In this document: piece after piece, positions 37,687-45,848 of the stretch
How the letters are laid out: every line of letters starts with the position of its first letter
Position numbering within the stretch: position 1 is the first letter of the stretch
Source of the DNA: Sulfurimonas sp.
GTDB lineage: Bacteria; Campylobacterota; Campylobacteria; Campylobacterales; Sulfurimonadaceae
Assembly: GCA_028687935.1 (NCBI GenBank)
Contig: JAQTZE010000006.1
Coordinates: forward strand, 62,001-126,000
Length of the DNA stretch: 64,000 nucleotides
Direction of reading: 5' to 3'
The notes under the pieces: model-generated
The model's database searches: none
Seen by the model: only the letters and a program-made list of their open reading frames with translations
What the model was told of the DNA's origin: nothing
Position numbers and translations under genes: made by a program

Positions 37687-38475
37687 ATGGACAGCGAAGT
37701 CAACACTCTTAAACGCAGTATAGAAGACCTTTTCACAGCAAAGATGCTCAAGTATTCTTTGCTGCCTTTTATCTTTAGTATCCTTTTGATGTACACACTT
37801 TTCTTTATGCTCGCGGGTGCTGGACTCGAACAACTTGGCTCGATGCACGTAGAGAGTTCACAGACTAGCATACAAAATGGCATCCCACATACTGAGAGTG
37901 TATCAGCAGACCTTGAGCAAAATGCTATTGTCAAATTTTTGCTTAGTCATGCCATTACTTCATGGATAGCAACATTTTTTGTCTATGCCATCGGTGGCGT
38001 TATCACCCTCTATCTCTCTATCTTTGTAGCGCTTATCATCATAGGGCTTATGACACCTTTTGTACTGCGTGAACTCCAGCGCAGACACTACAATGACGTT
38101 TTGATGATTGGGCATTCTAACTTTATCGAGGGAATTTTCTTAGCACTCAAGTGGCTCTTTGTGATGCTTTTACTCTTTATCGTTTTTATACCACTCTATT
38201 TTATTCCACTCATCAACATCATCGCCATCAACTTGCCTCTGTACTACTTTTTTCACAAGATGATGCACTATGATATCGCCTCAAATATCTCTACTAAAGA
38301 GGAAACGCAGCGTATTAAAAAGAGCTATGCAGGGACACTCAGACTTAAAACACTTGCTCTATATCTCCTCTCGCTCATCCCTTTTGTCGTTTTTTTCGCT
38401 TCGATATTTTATGTGATTTATCTAGGACACGGCTACTTTTTGGAGACAAGAAAGATGCGAGCTCTTCAAGGATAA
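37687..38475 (+). CDS. EI24-domain (CysZ-like) membrane protein
   Basis: A 262-residue protein with about four to five transmembrane stretches (near 22-45, 95-130, 155-190, 225-245). EI24/CysZ-family features are SIEDLFTAKMLKYSLLPF at the start, GLMTPFVLRELQRR after the second helix, and INIIAINLPLYYFFHKM. CysZ proteins take up sulfate, but Campylobacterota EI24 proteins have no assigned substrate. Follows DUF3137 by 37 bp and is probably in the same unit. Confidence 0.85.
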   Translation: MDSEVNTLKRSIEDLFTAKMLKYSLLPFIFSILLMYTLFFMLAGAGLEQLGSMHVESSQTSIQNGIPHTESVSADLEQNAIVKFLLSHAITSWIATFFVYAIGGVITLYLSIFVALIIIGLMTPFVLRELQRRHYNDVLMIGHSNFIEGIFLALKWLFVMLLLFIVFIPLYFIPLINIIAINLPLYYFFHKMMHYDIASNISTKEETQRIKKSYAGTLRLKTLALYLLSLIPFVVFFASIFYVIYLGHGYFLETRKMRALQG

Positions 38476-38526
38476 AAAGTTCAAATAAATTTGGATATAC
38501 TTGCAAAAATAAAGAAGGAAGAGTAA

Positions 38527-38862
38527 GTGAAATCACCTCGCGGCTTTGGCAAAAACTATTTTACATTCTCAGCCATTTTGGCATACAGCGTGCAAAACAA
38601 ACTTCAAAGCCAGCTTGATTTCGCCTCTTCTTTCTTCAAAAGAACACCACAAAGTGAGTCCAAAGAGATTCTTGATGAGATTCCGCTTTTGGAGCTTGCA
38701 GAAACGCTGCTGCTTCAAACAGCAAAACCGTGTTATTGCAATATCCTTTTTAAACTCAAAACACGTCTTTCCCTCCTTTTAAATATTTTTATCCCAAGAT
38801 GTCCTTTTTACTGTAAATATTTTGCATTTCGCCGTAGCGGTGTGCACCCTCCTCTGTTTTAA
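38527..38862 (+). CDS. Doubtful ORF, hypothetical (111 aa)
   Basis: An open frame from a GTG at 38527 with GGAAGAG upstream, filling most of the 436 bp between the EI24 gene and metE. The first ~65 residues (KSPRGFGKNYFTFSAILAYS onward) look like a plausible small protein. The rest is cysteine/arginine-rich and looks non-coding, so the gene may be frameshifted or spurious. I recognise nothing in it. Confidence 0.3.
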   Translation: MKSPRGFGKNYFTFSAILAYSVQNKLQSQLDFASSFFKRTPQSESKEILDEIPLLELAETLLLQTAKPCYCNILFKLKTRLSLLLNIFIPRCPFYCKYFAFRRSGVHPPLF

Positions 38863-38912
38863 TATCCACTTCATTTCATTATAAAAAAAATAAAAACAAC
38901 AAGGATATTTTC

Positions 38913-41189
38913 ATGTCAAAAAATTATGTAATCGGTTTCCCAAGAATTGGGGAGCAAAGAGAATTAAAGAGTGTTTTAGAGAGTTATTGGGCGCACAAAG
39001 TTGACTTTGATGCAGTAAAAGAAGTAGCAAGCGAACTCAAAAAGAGACACTGGTTCTATCAGAAAGATGCAGGCATAGAATTTATAAGTTCCAACGACTT
39101 TTCTCTCTACGACACAGTGCTTGATACTTCAATCATGCTTGGAGCTATCCCAAAAAGATTTGCTTCACTCAAAGATGAAACACTCTATTTTGCGATGGCG
39201 CGAGGCGATAAAGAGCGTGTCGCTATGGAGATGACAAAATACTTCAACACAAACTACCACTATATCGTCCCTGAACTCTCAACAGCAGATAACTACAAGC
39301 TAAACGCAGCGAAGATACTCAAAGAGTACAAAGAAGCAAAAGCACTTGGTATAACGACAAAGATAAACCTCATCGGCCCTATCACCTACTTAGGTCTGAG
39401 TAAACGCATTGACGGCGGCGACTGCTATGAATTTTTGCATAAAATCCTCCCAATCTATGAAGAGCTTCTCCAAGAGATAAGCAAACTTGACGAGACGATA
39501 ACGGTGCAGATAGAAGAGCCGATTTTTGTCAAAGATATAAACACAGCCCTACTTAGCCTTATCAAACCAAGCTACGATAGACTCGCAAACGCAGCTGCAA
39601 ATATTAATATTATTGTTACGAGTTATTTTGAGAGTTCGCATGAAGCGACGAAGGTTTTATGTAATACGCCTATTTGGGGAATTGGTCTTGATTTTATCTC
39701 ATCTGATGAAAATCTAAACTCGCTAGAACTTATCCAAAAGAGCGGAAAAACTCTGATTGCAGGTGTCGTTGATGGGAGAAATATATGGAAAAATGACTTC
39801 TCTAAAACGCTTGCTTTGCTTGAGAGAATTGCAAAAACAGTTGATAAAGAGAAGATCATTATAAGTTCTTCTACTTCTCTTTTACATGTTCCCTTTAGCC
39901 TCGAATATGAAGAGAAGATGGATGCAAATATCAAAAACTGGCTGAGCTATGCAAAAGAAAAACTCCAAGAACTCTCACTCCTCTCAAAACTCTTTTTCGA
40001 TGGCTTTGAGGCTTTGGATGCACAAGAGCAAAAAGAGTATCAGGAGAATATAAACGCAAACAAGCAAAGAGAAAACTCACCTCTCATCCATAATGAAAAA
40101 GTTCTCCATAGAGTAAAAAATATCACAAAGTTTGAGAGAAGTGGACTCTATAGCGAACGTATAAAACTCCAAAAATCTCTTTTAGGCTATGAAGATCTTG
40201 CGACAACGACGATAGGTTCTTTCCCTCAAACGCAAGAGGTGCGCAGTGCTCGAAGTGAGTATAAAAAAGGGCTGCTCTCTCAAAAAGTATACGAAGATGA
40301 GATGAAAAACTACATAGATACCTGCGTTGCGTTTCAAGAGGAAGTGGGGCTTGAAGTGCTTGTGCATGGAGAACCTGAGAGAAATGACATGGTCGAATAT
40401 TTTGGTGAGCAGCTTGATGGGTATGGATTTAGCCAAAACGGCTGGGTGCAAAGCTATGGCAGCAGATGTGTCAAACCTCCTTTTATCTACGGAGATATCT
40501 CACGACCAAAGCCTATGACGGTGGATTGGATCAGCTACGCACAGAGCAAAACGCAGAAGATAATGAAGGCGATGCTCACAGGACCTGTCACAATACTCAA
40601 CTGGTCTTTTGTGCGTGATGATAAATCAAGAGCAGAAGTTGCCCAACAAATAGCGCTTGCCATCAGCGATGAAGTAAATGACCTGCAAAACGCAGGTATC
40701 AAGATCATACAAGTAGATGAAGCTGCGTTTAAAGAGGGTTATCCGCTGAGAAAAGAGAAGATAGCATCCTATGAGAAATGGGCAGTCGATGCGTTTAGAG
40801 TCTCCGTGAGCAGCGCTCATGAGCAAACGCAGATACATACGCATATGTGCTATAGCGATTTTAACGATATCATCAAAACCATAGAAGCGATGGACGCAGA
40901 TGTCATCTCTATCGAGACAGCGAGAAGCGGCAATAAGCTCCTAAAAATCTTCAAAGAAGTCGGCTATAAGCAAGAAATCGGTCCCGGCATCTACGATATC
41001 CACTCTCCACGCATCCCAAGTGTCGCAGAGATGGTCGAGCAGATAGAAAAACTTCTCGAAGTACTCCCAAAAGAGCAACTCTGGATAAACCCAGACTGCG
41101 GCCTCAAAACAAGAAAATGGGAAGAGGTCAAACCAAGCCTTCTCAATATGATAGAAGCGGTGAAAATCGTAAGAGAGAAACAAGCCTAG
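38913..41189 (+). CDS. metE: Cobalamin-independent methionine synthase
   Basis: A 758-residue enzyme transferring methyl from methyltetrahydrofolate to homocysteine. The N-terminal barrel starts VIGFPRIGEQRELKSVLESYW. The C-terminal catalytic barrel contains TTIGSFPQTQEVR, MLTGPVTILNWSF, and the zinc ligands in HTHMCYSDF and NPDCGLKTR. The typical full length and intact motifs suggest activity. A weak copy of the metX/metY block (TCATTTCATTATAAAA) precedes it. It completes the route acetylhomoserine to homocysteine to methionine in this window. Confidence 0.97.
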   Translation: MSKNYVIGFPRIGEQRELKSVLESYWAHKVDFDAVKEVASELKKRHWFYQKDAGIEFISSNDFSLYDTVLDTSIMLGAIPKRFASLKDETLYFAMARGDKERVAMEMTKYFNTNYHYIVPELSTADNYKLNAAKILKEYKEAKALGITTKINLIGPITYLGLSKRIDGGDCYEFLHKILPIYEELLQEISKLDETITVQIEEPIFVKDINTALLSLIKPSYDRLANAAANINIIVTSYFESSHEATKVLCNTPIWGIGLDFISSDENLNSLELIQKSGKTLIAGVVDGRNIWKNDFSKTLALLERIAKTVDKEKIIISSSTSLLHVPFSLEYEEKMDANIKNWLSYAKEKLQELSLLSKLFFDGFEALDAQEQKEYQENINANKQRENSPLIHNEKVLHRVKNITKFERSGLYSERIKLQKSLLGYEDLATTTIGSFPQTQEVRSARSEYKKGLLSQKVYEDEMKNYIDTCVAFQEEVGLEVLVHGEPERNDMVEYFGEQLDGYGFSQNGWVQSYGSRCVKPPFIYGDISRPKPMTVDWISYAQSKTQKIMKAMLTGPVTILNWSFVRDDKSRAEVAQQIALAISDEVNDLQNAGIKIIQVDEAAFKEGYPLRKEKIASYEKWAVDAFRVSVSSAHEQTQIHTHMCYSDFNDIIKTIEAMDADVISIETARSGNKLLKIFKEVGYKQEIGPGIYDIHSPRIPSVAEMVEQIEKLLEVLPKEQLWINPDCGLKTRKWEEVKPSLLNMIEAVKIVREKQA

Positions 41190-41206
41190 TTTTCTGGGCT
41201 TGTTTT
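41178..41206 (+). terminator. Hairpin terminator of metE
   Basis: A 9-bp perfect stem AAACAAGCC/GGCTTGTTT overlapping the metE stop codon, followed by a short T-containing stretch (TTGCTCTTTC). Confidence 0.55.
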
Positions 41207-41436
41207 GCTCTTTCATTCTCAAATTTTGGAATCAAGAGCAACTATGACCCTGCTCTTGAGAGTGTAAAATCAAAAGCTTCTCTCTCCACCCATGAGACTG
41301 CCGCGCTTCGCTCGCAGTTACCATAAACTTGTCATCGTATAATATTTATTGAATAAATAGTAAGGAGATTAACTAAATTGAAAGTAAATTATAAAATAAA
41401 AGTTTTTTTTTACATTTACTATTTCCCATCTTTGCT

Positions 41437-41868
41437 TTGATATTATTTTTACTAATATTATCCGTAATATCCGATAATAGGAATGATGATTTAAAAAGTC
41501 AAGATTTGGAAGTGTATCGCTCAAGAAGATATGGCAAAGATGTGTCTCCAAAAACTCAAAAGAGTAAAAGAGTCGTTCCAATCTTTGATGAGCTGATGCC
41601 ATACTTAAAAAGTCAACATGAGCTTACTAGTTCTAAGAGCGAGTATGTGTTTTTATCTATGTATGGAACTCCATTTAATGATGGCAATAGAATCCGAGAT
41701 TATCATTGGAGGAAATTACTTGAAAAATTGATGATTGAGAATAATGAAGATATCTTATGGGTATCAAATATGTTAGGTCACACGGATGCATCTATGACAT
41801 TACAAATGTATGCAAAATATAAAAAGAGAGAAGACATAGTAAGAGCTTCTTTTTTAGGTAATATCTAA
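41437..41868 (+). pseudogene. Broken tyrosine recombinase (integrase) next to tRNA-Asn
   Basis: The frame reads SPKTQKSKRVVPIFDELMPYL, then EYVFLSMYGTPFNDGN, and ends ILWVSNMLGHTDASMTLQMYAKYKK. These are the strand region after box I, the middle, and the LGH...Y C terminus of a phage/island integrase. The box II segment with the catalytic HxxR is deleted between LMIEN and NEDILW, and the N-terminal half is gone. A TATAAT (41338-41343), AAGGAG (41362-41367) and a TTG start with ~20 codons upstream may be its original 5' end. It faces the 3' end of tRNA-Asn, the classic island attachment position. No second tRNA 3' copy is visible. Confidence 0.8.
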
Positions 41869-41937
41869 TAGACACACTTGGGCACAGTAAGTAAATTTAG
41901 GCTTGGAAAGTTCATATTTTAGGGGTTACAGAAGTTG

Positions 41938-42012
41938 TGGCTCCGGATACTGGATTCGAACCAGTGACCAAGTGATTAACAGTCACCTACTCTACCGCTG
42001 AGCTAATCCGGA
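41938..42012 (-). tRNA. tRNA-Asn(GTT)
   Basis: Minus-strand cloverleaf with acceptor TCCGGAT/ATCCGGA, anticodon loop CTGTTAA (GTT), discriminator G and encoded CCA. Its 3' end faces the broken integrase 70 bp away. Confidence 0.95.
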
Positions 42013-42034
42013 ATGTAAAAAAGATACAAAAAGA

Positions 42035-42111
42035 TGGTGTCAGAGGGGGGACTCGAACCCCCGACCCCCGGCTTATGAGACCAGTGCTCTAACCAGCTGA
42101 GCTACCCTGAC
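42035..42111 (-). tRNA. tRNA-Met(CAT), elongator type
   Basis: Minus-strand cloverleaf with acceptor GTCAGGG/CTCTGAC, anticodon loop CTCATAA (CAT), discriminator A and encoded CCA. It lacks the three G-C pairs of the initiator anticodon stem. A CAT-anticodon tRNA-Ile cannot be completely excluded by eye. Confidence 0.9.
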
Positions 42112-42246
42112 ATCTGTTTTGTAGGTCGGAATTATAGCTACGCAAAGCTTTTGTTTTCCTTTTGTCAAAATAAAAAATAAAACTTAAGTACAAACCAACC
42201 ACTATGATGATAAACTTCTCTCTATTAAATTTAAATTTACCAACAT

Positions 42247-42274
42247 TTGATAGAGTTGCGTTTTTAAATAATTT
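42247..42274 (+). promoter_or_regulatory. Putative promoter of groES-groEL
   Basis: TTGATA (42247-42252), a 16-bp spacer, TAATTT (42269-42274), then AAAAAAAGGAG before groES. No CIRCE inverted repeat (TTAGCACTC-N9-GAGTGCTAA) is present upstream. Confidence 0.4.
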
Positions 42275-42295
42275 ATCGATAAAAAAAGGAGTATT

Positions 42296-42556
42296 ATGAA
42301 TTTTCAACCACTAGGTAAAAGAGTACTAGTCAAACGCGTAGAAGAGGCAAGTACGACTGCTTCAGGCATCATCATTCCTGACAATGCAAAAGAGAAACCT
42401 TCTCGTGGAGAAGTTGTGGCTGTAAGTAAAGAGGTAACTGAACTTGCATGTGGCAATAAAGTTCTTTTTGGTAAATACGCAGGAAATGAAGTTTCACTTG
42501 ATGGTGAAAAATTTGTCATAATTGAAATCGACGATATCTTCGGTATCATCGGCTAA
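42296..42556 (+). CDS. groES: Co-chaperonin GroES
   Basis: An 86-residue Hsp10, the lid of the GroEL folding chamber. It has [15 protein letters not shown] at the start, a mobile loop around [14 protein letters not shown], and [22 protein letters not shown] at the end. It is slightly shorter than the Escherichia coli protein, as usual in this phylum. groEL follows after 92 bp. Confidence 0.97.
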   Translation: MNFQPLGKRVLVKRVEEASTTASGIIIPDNAKEKPSRGEVVAVSKEVTELACGNKVLFGKYAGNEVSLDGEKFVIIEIDDIFGIIG

Positions 42557-42648
42557 GAAGCTAGATAAACAAAAACGATCTGATTCCAATGGAGTCAAGC
42601 TTTAGTCGCCATAGCGGCACATAACATAAAATTAAGGAACAAGAAAAA

Positions 42649-44280
42649 ATGGCAAAAGAGATGATTTTTTCAGATAATGCGCGTAATGCATTGGCTCGCG
42701 GTGTTGCAAAACTAACAGATGCTGTAAAGGTAACAATGGGACCACGCGGTCGTAATGTACTTATCCAAAAAAGCTACGGCAATCCTATCATCACAAAAGA
42801 CGGTGTGTCCGTTGCGCGTGAAGTAGAGCTCAAAGACAAACTTGAAGATATGGGGGCACAGCTTGTAAAAGAAGTCGCTTCAAGAACTGCTGATGAGGCT
42901 GGTGATGGAACGACTACGGCTACAGTTTTGGCAAACGCAATCCTTAGCGAAGGTCTTAGAAATATCACTGCAGGAGCAAATCCAATCGAAGTAAAACGCG
43001 GTATGGACAAAGCGTGTGCTTCAATTCTTGAGCATTTAAAAGCATCTTCAAGAGCTGTAAACGGTAAAAAAGAGATAGCACAGGTTGCAACGATCTCTGC
43101 AAACTCTGACGCACAAATCGGTGAGATGATCGCCGAAGCTATGGATAGAGTCGGTCAAGATGGTGTTATCACTGTAGAAGAGGCAAAAGGTATCTCTGAT
43201 GAGCTTGACGTTGTTGAGGGTATGCAGTTTGACCGTGGATATTTGAGTCCATACTTCATCACAAACCCTGAAAAAATGGTAGCTGAGATCGAAAATCCTT
43301 GGATACTTCTGTGTGACCACAAGATCTCTTCACTTAAAGATATGCTTCCGGTTTTAGAGCAAGTTCAAAAAACTTCTCGTCCGCTTCTTATTATTGCTGA
43401 AGATGTAGAAGGTGAAGCACTTTCAACTTTAGTTGTAAACAAACTTCGTGGCGTTTTAAATATCTCTGCTGTAAAAGCTCCAGGTTTTGGTGATCGTCGT
43501 AAAGCAATGCTTCAAGATATCGCTATCCTTACTCGTGGTGTGGTTATCTCTGATGAAACAGGACACACACTTGAAGGTGCAACAATAGCGATGTTAGGAC
43601 AAGCTTCACGCGTTGTTATCGATAAAGACAACACAGTTATCGTAAACGGTGCTGGAGATGAAGCTTCTGTCAAAGGCAGAATCGCTGAGATCAAAGTACA
43701 AATCGAAGCAACTTCAAGCGAATATGACAAAGAAAAACTTCAAGAGCGTTTAGCAAAACTCAGTGGTGGGGTAGCAGTTATCAAAGTAGGTGCTGCGACT
43801 GAGACTGAGATGAAAGAGAGAAAAGACCGTGTAGATGATGCACTCTCGGCTACAAAAGCAGCTGTAGAAGAAGGTATCGTTATCGGTGGTGGTGCGGCAC
43901 TTGTTCGCGCTGCTGCAAAAGTAAAACTTGAGCTCACAGGAGATCAAAAAATCGGTTGTGAAATCATCCTCCGCGCTGTAAAAGCACCGATGAAACAAAT
44001 CGCAGCAAACGCAGGCTATGACACGGGTGTGGTAGTAAACGGCGTAGTAAACGCAACGAATGAAAACATCGGTTTTGACGCGGCTACTGGCGAATATGTA
44101 GATATGTTTGAAGCTGGTATCATCGATCCGTTTAAAGTCGGTCGTGTAGCACTTACAAACGCAACATCTGTTGCAAGCCTCCTTCTTACAACTGAAGCAG
44201 CTATCTTCGAACTTCCAGAAGTAAGCTCTTCAAATGACAACATGAACAACGCAATGCAAGGCATGCCGGGTATGATGTGA
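42649..44280 (+). CDS. groEL: Chaperonin GroEL
   Basis: A 543-residue Hsp60 that folds proteins in an ATP-driven double ring. [14 protein letters not shown], the ATP-binding [32 protein letters not shown] and the GGGAALVRA segment are all in place. The C terminus ends in a short GMPGMM-type tail. Preceded by AAGGAACAAG. Followed immediately by a large hairpin that is part of a duplicated 53-bp element. Confidence 0.98.
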   Translation: MAKEMIFSDNARNALARGVAKLTDAVKVTMGPRGRNVLIQKSYGNPIITKDGVSVAREVELKDKLEDMGAQLVKEVASRTADEAGDGTTTATVLANAILSEGLRNITAGANPIEVKRGMDKACASILEHLKASSRAVNGKKEIAQVATISANSDAQIGEMIAEAMDRVGQDGVITVEEAKGISDELDVVEGMQFDRGYLSPYFITNPEKMVAEIENPWILLCDHKISSLKDMLPVLEQVQKTSRPLLIIAEDVEGEALSTLVVNKLRGVLNISAVKAPGFGDRRKAMLQDIAILTRGVVISDETGHTLEGATIAMLGQASRVVIDKDNTVIVNGAGDEASVKGRIAEIKVQIEATSSEYDKEKLQERLAKLSGGVAVIKVGAATETEMKERKDRVDDALSATKAAVEEGIVIGGGAALVRAAAKVKLELTGDQKIGCEIILRAVKAPMKQIAANAGYDTGVVVNGVVNATNENIGFDAATGEYVDMFEAGIIDPFKVGRVALTNATSVASLLLTTEAAIFELPEVSSSNDNMNNAMQGMPGMM

Positions 44281-44284
44281 GAAA

Positions 44285-44337
44285 GCGAAGAATAAACGAC
44301 AATTTCTTGTCGTTTATCGCTTTCGAATCAAGAGTTG
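44285..44337. repeat. 53-bp direct repeat, copy 1, with internal hairpin
   Basis: An exact 53-bp sequence starting 5 bp after the groEL stop, repeated at 44434-44486. Inside are perfect arms ATAAACGAC/GTCGTTTAT around an 8-base loop. In this copy the flanking GAAAGCG/CGCTTTC extends the stem across a 4-base bulge. It may act as the groEL terminator, although no T-run follows. Confidence 0.8.
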
Positions 44338-44433
44338 ATGTTTGAACAAAGTGAAAACCAACTCGCGAAGGACCAAGTGTCGTTTTTAGCGTCCCAACCG
44401 CAAGCGTTGTCTGAAAGACCGCTGAGGACTGGC

Positions 44434-44486
44434 GCGAAGAATAAACGACAATTTCTTGTCGTTTATCGCTTTCGAATCAAGAGTTG
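44434..44486. repeat. 53-bp direct repeat, copy 2
   Basis: Identical to 44285-44337; flanking bases differ on both sides. The interval 44338-44626 otherwise contains no gene. The promoter of the following cytochrome gene is presumably near its end. Confidence 0.8.
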
Positions 44487-44626
44487 CTATTGCAACATCC
44501 CCTCTTTCTCAGCCACAATCCTTCAATCTCAAAAAATATTTTTTCTCAGAACTGCTTTAGTAACTTTATTTATATTTGTTTTATCTTAATAGATGTATGA
44601 TATGTATATTTCTTAAGGATAAAATA

Positions 44627-45049
44627 ATGAAAAAATCTACATTGTTAGTTATTGGTCTTGCGTCTTTAGTTGTATCAAACCTTCAAGCTTCTACGGCTAA
44701 GAAAGATATTGGTGCTATATTTGAATCTCGCTGTGCGAACTGCCATGGCGCTACTGCCGATGGCGTGCCTAAAATAAAAGAGAAAGCTGGTGTCGTTTCT
44801 GAAAAAGCGAGTGCAACAGGTGTTTCATCTCAAGAAAAAGCAAATATTTATGGACCGCCCTTAAATAACCTCAGTAAAGAAGAGTTGGTGTCACAACTGT
44901 TAAATCTACGTAATCAAGATTTTGATGCAAACTCTCCTCACTCTGTGATGCGAAAAAACCTCGAAAAGATTGAAAAAAGAGAGGGCAAAGTCTCTGATGA
45001 AGAGATGGCTGAGTACATCTCAACAACCTTTGGACCAGCTTCCAAATAA
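44627..45049 (+). CDS. Periplasmic class I cytochrome c
   Basis: A 140-residue protein with a signal peptide (residues 1-~22, LLVIGLASLVVSNLQAS) and one heme-c site CANCH (Cys36, Cys39, His40). The domain has a longer insertion after the heme site (KIKEKAGVVSEKASATGVSS) and a late segment SVMRKNLEKIEKREGKVSDEEMAEYIST with a Met ligand candidate. It is a likely soluble electron carrier for a respiratory chain. The ATG at 44627 has TAAGGAT upstream. Transcribed alone and followed by a hairpin. Confidence 0.9.
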   Translation: MKKSTLLVIGLASLVVSNLQASTAKKDIGAIFESRCANCHGATADGVPKIKEKAGVVSEKASATGVSSQEKANIYGPPLNNLSKEELVSQLLNLRNQDFDANSPHSVMRKNLEKIEKREGKVSDEEMAEYISTTFGPASK

Positions 45050-45057
45050 ATCTTAGC

Positions 45058-45081
45058 ACTCCAATCTTCTCTGATTGGAGT
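45058..45081 (+). terminator. Hairpin after the cytochrome c gene
   Basis: A perfect 9-bp stem ACTCCAATC/GATTGGAGT with a 6-base loop, 9 bp after the stop. There is no T-run downstream, so termination is only probable. Confidence 0.45.
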
Positions 45082-45194
45082 CTAAACACTGCATCATCAT
45101 AGCGATGGTATAGCCTTGCGTTTCCCTCTTTTGTATAACTTTTTTACATACATCTATGCTATTATTGACAATATAAAAACAACAGAGATACAAG

Positions 45195-45770
45195 ATGAAA
45201 AAAGAGATCTTAGAGCGTTATGAACAGAGTGAAGACGGGGCGTTTATTATTGATGTTTCTACGCAAAGAGTGGAAGATTTATACAACGACTTTGACAAGC
45301 GTTCACATTTTTTAAAAAAAGATTTGAGTGAGGATTTGGTTGCATATCTTGTGGAGAGTGTAAGCGAGATAGGTAAAAACAGATTTATCATTCAGTTTAA
45401 TTTTGAAACACAAGAAGCTGATGCTTCTCTCTCTCGTGTCCAGAACAGTATAGAAAACTTCTTTATCTATATGCAGGAGCTAGAGTATAGAAAGATGCGC
45501 ACTATGATGCGCTCATCTTTTATTTTTTTACTTATCGGGATTGTACTTGCGACACTCTCTATCTTACTCAACCAAAGTGAGTTTGCAAAAGAGAGTGTCA
45601 CTACAGCAGTCATTGCAGAGGGCTTAACTGTCGCTGCATGGGTATCACTTTGGGAAGCGTTGGCAACATTTTTGATCAAATGGATGCCTTTAAAGAAAAA
45701 AATAGCACTCTTTAAAAACATCACAAACGCAGCGATAAGGTTTACATTTCACGCAAATATACAACAATAA
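45195..45770 (+). CDS. Hypothetical two-helix membrane protein
   Basis: A 191-residue protein with an acidic N-terminal cytoplasmic domain (~1-105) and two hydrophobic helices (about 108-126 and 137-158) flanked by basic residues, ending in a short cytoplasmic tail. I recognise no named family. ATG start with a purine-rich upstream region; it stands alone between the cytochrome gene and the TonB receptor gene. Confidence 0.7.
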   Translation: MKKEILERYEQSEDGAFIIDVSTQRVEDLYNDFDKRSHFLKKDLSEDLVAYLVESVSEIGKNRFIIQFNFETQEADASLSRVQNSIENFFIYMQELEYRKMRTMMRSSFIFLLIGIVLATLSILLNQSEFAKESVTTAVIAEGLTVAAWVSLWEALATFLIKWMPLKKKIALFKNITNAAIRFTFHANIQQ

Positions 45771-45848
45771 AACATATTATCTCGAAAATAAATGATAAAT
45801 TTTAAAGTAGATAGTGTATGATTCTTAAAATTTACTAAAGTGCTTAAA

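Noticed and set aside
37646..37687. 12-codon frame MNTNASKIIEGNL between DUF3137 and EI24
   Set aside because: Too short to support; likely chance frame at the junction.
41117..41326. 69-codon frame over the metE end
   Set aside because: Mostly overlaps the metE C-terminal catalytic region and its terminator; no family match.
42112..42295. CIRCE/HrcA site upstream of groES
   Set aside because: The expected TTAGCACTC inverted repeat is not there.
44285..44486. Possible CRISPR-like repeat after groEL
   Set aside because: Only two copies, 53 bp long, with a 96-bp spacer and no cas genes; better described as a duplicated hairpin element.
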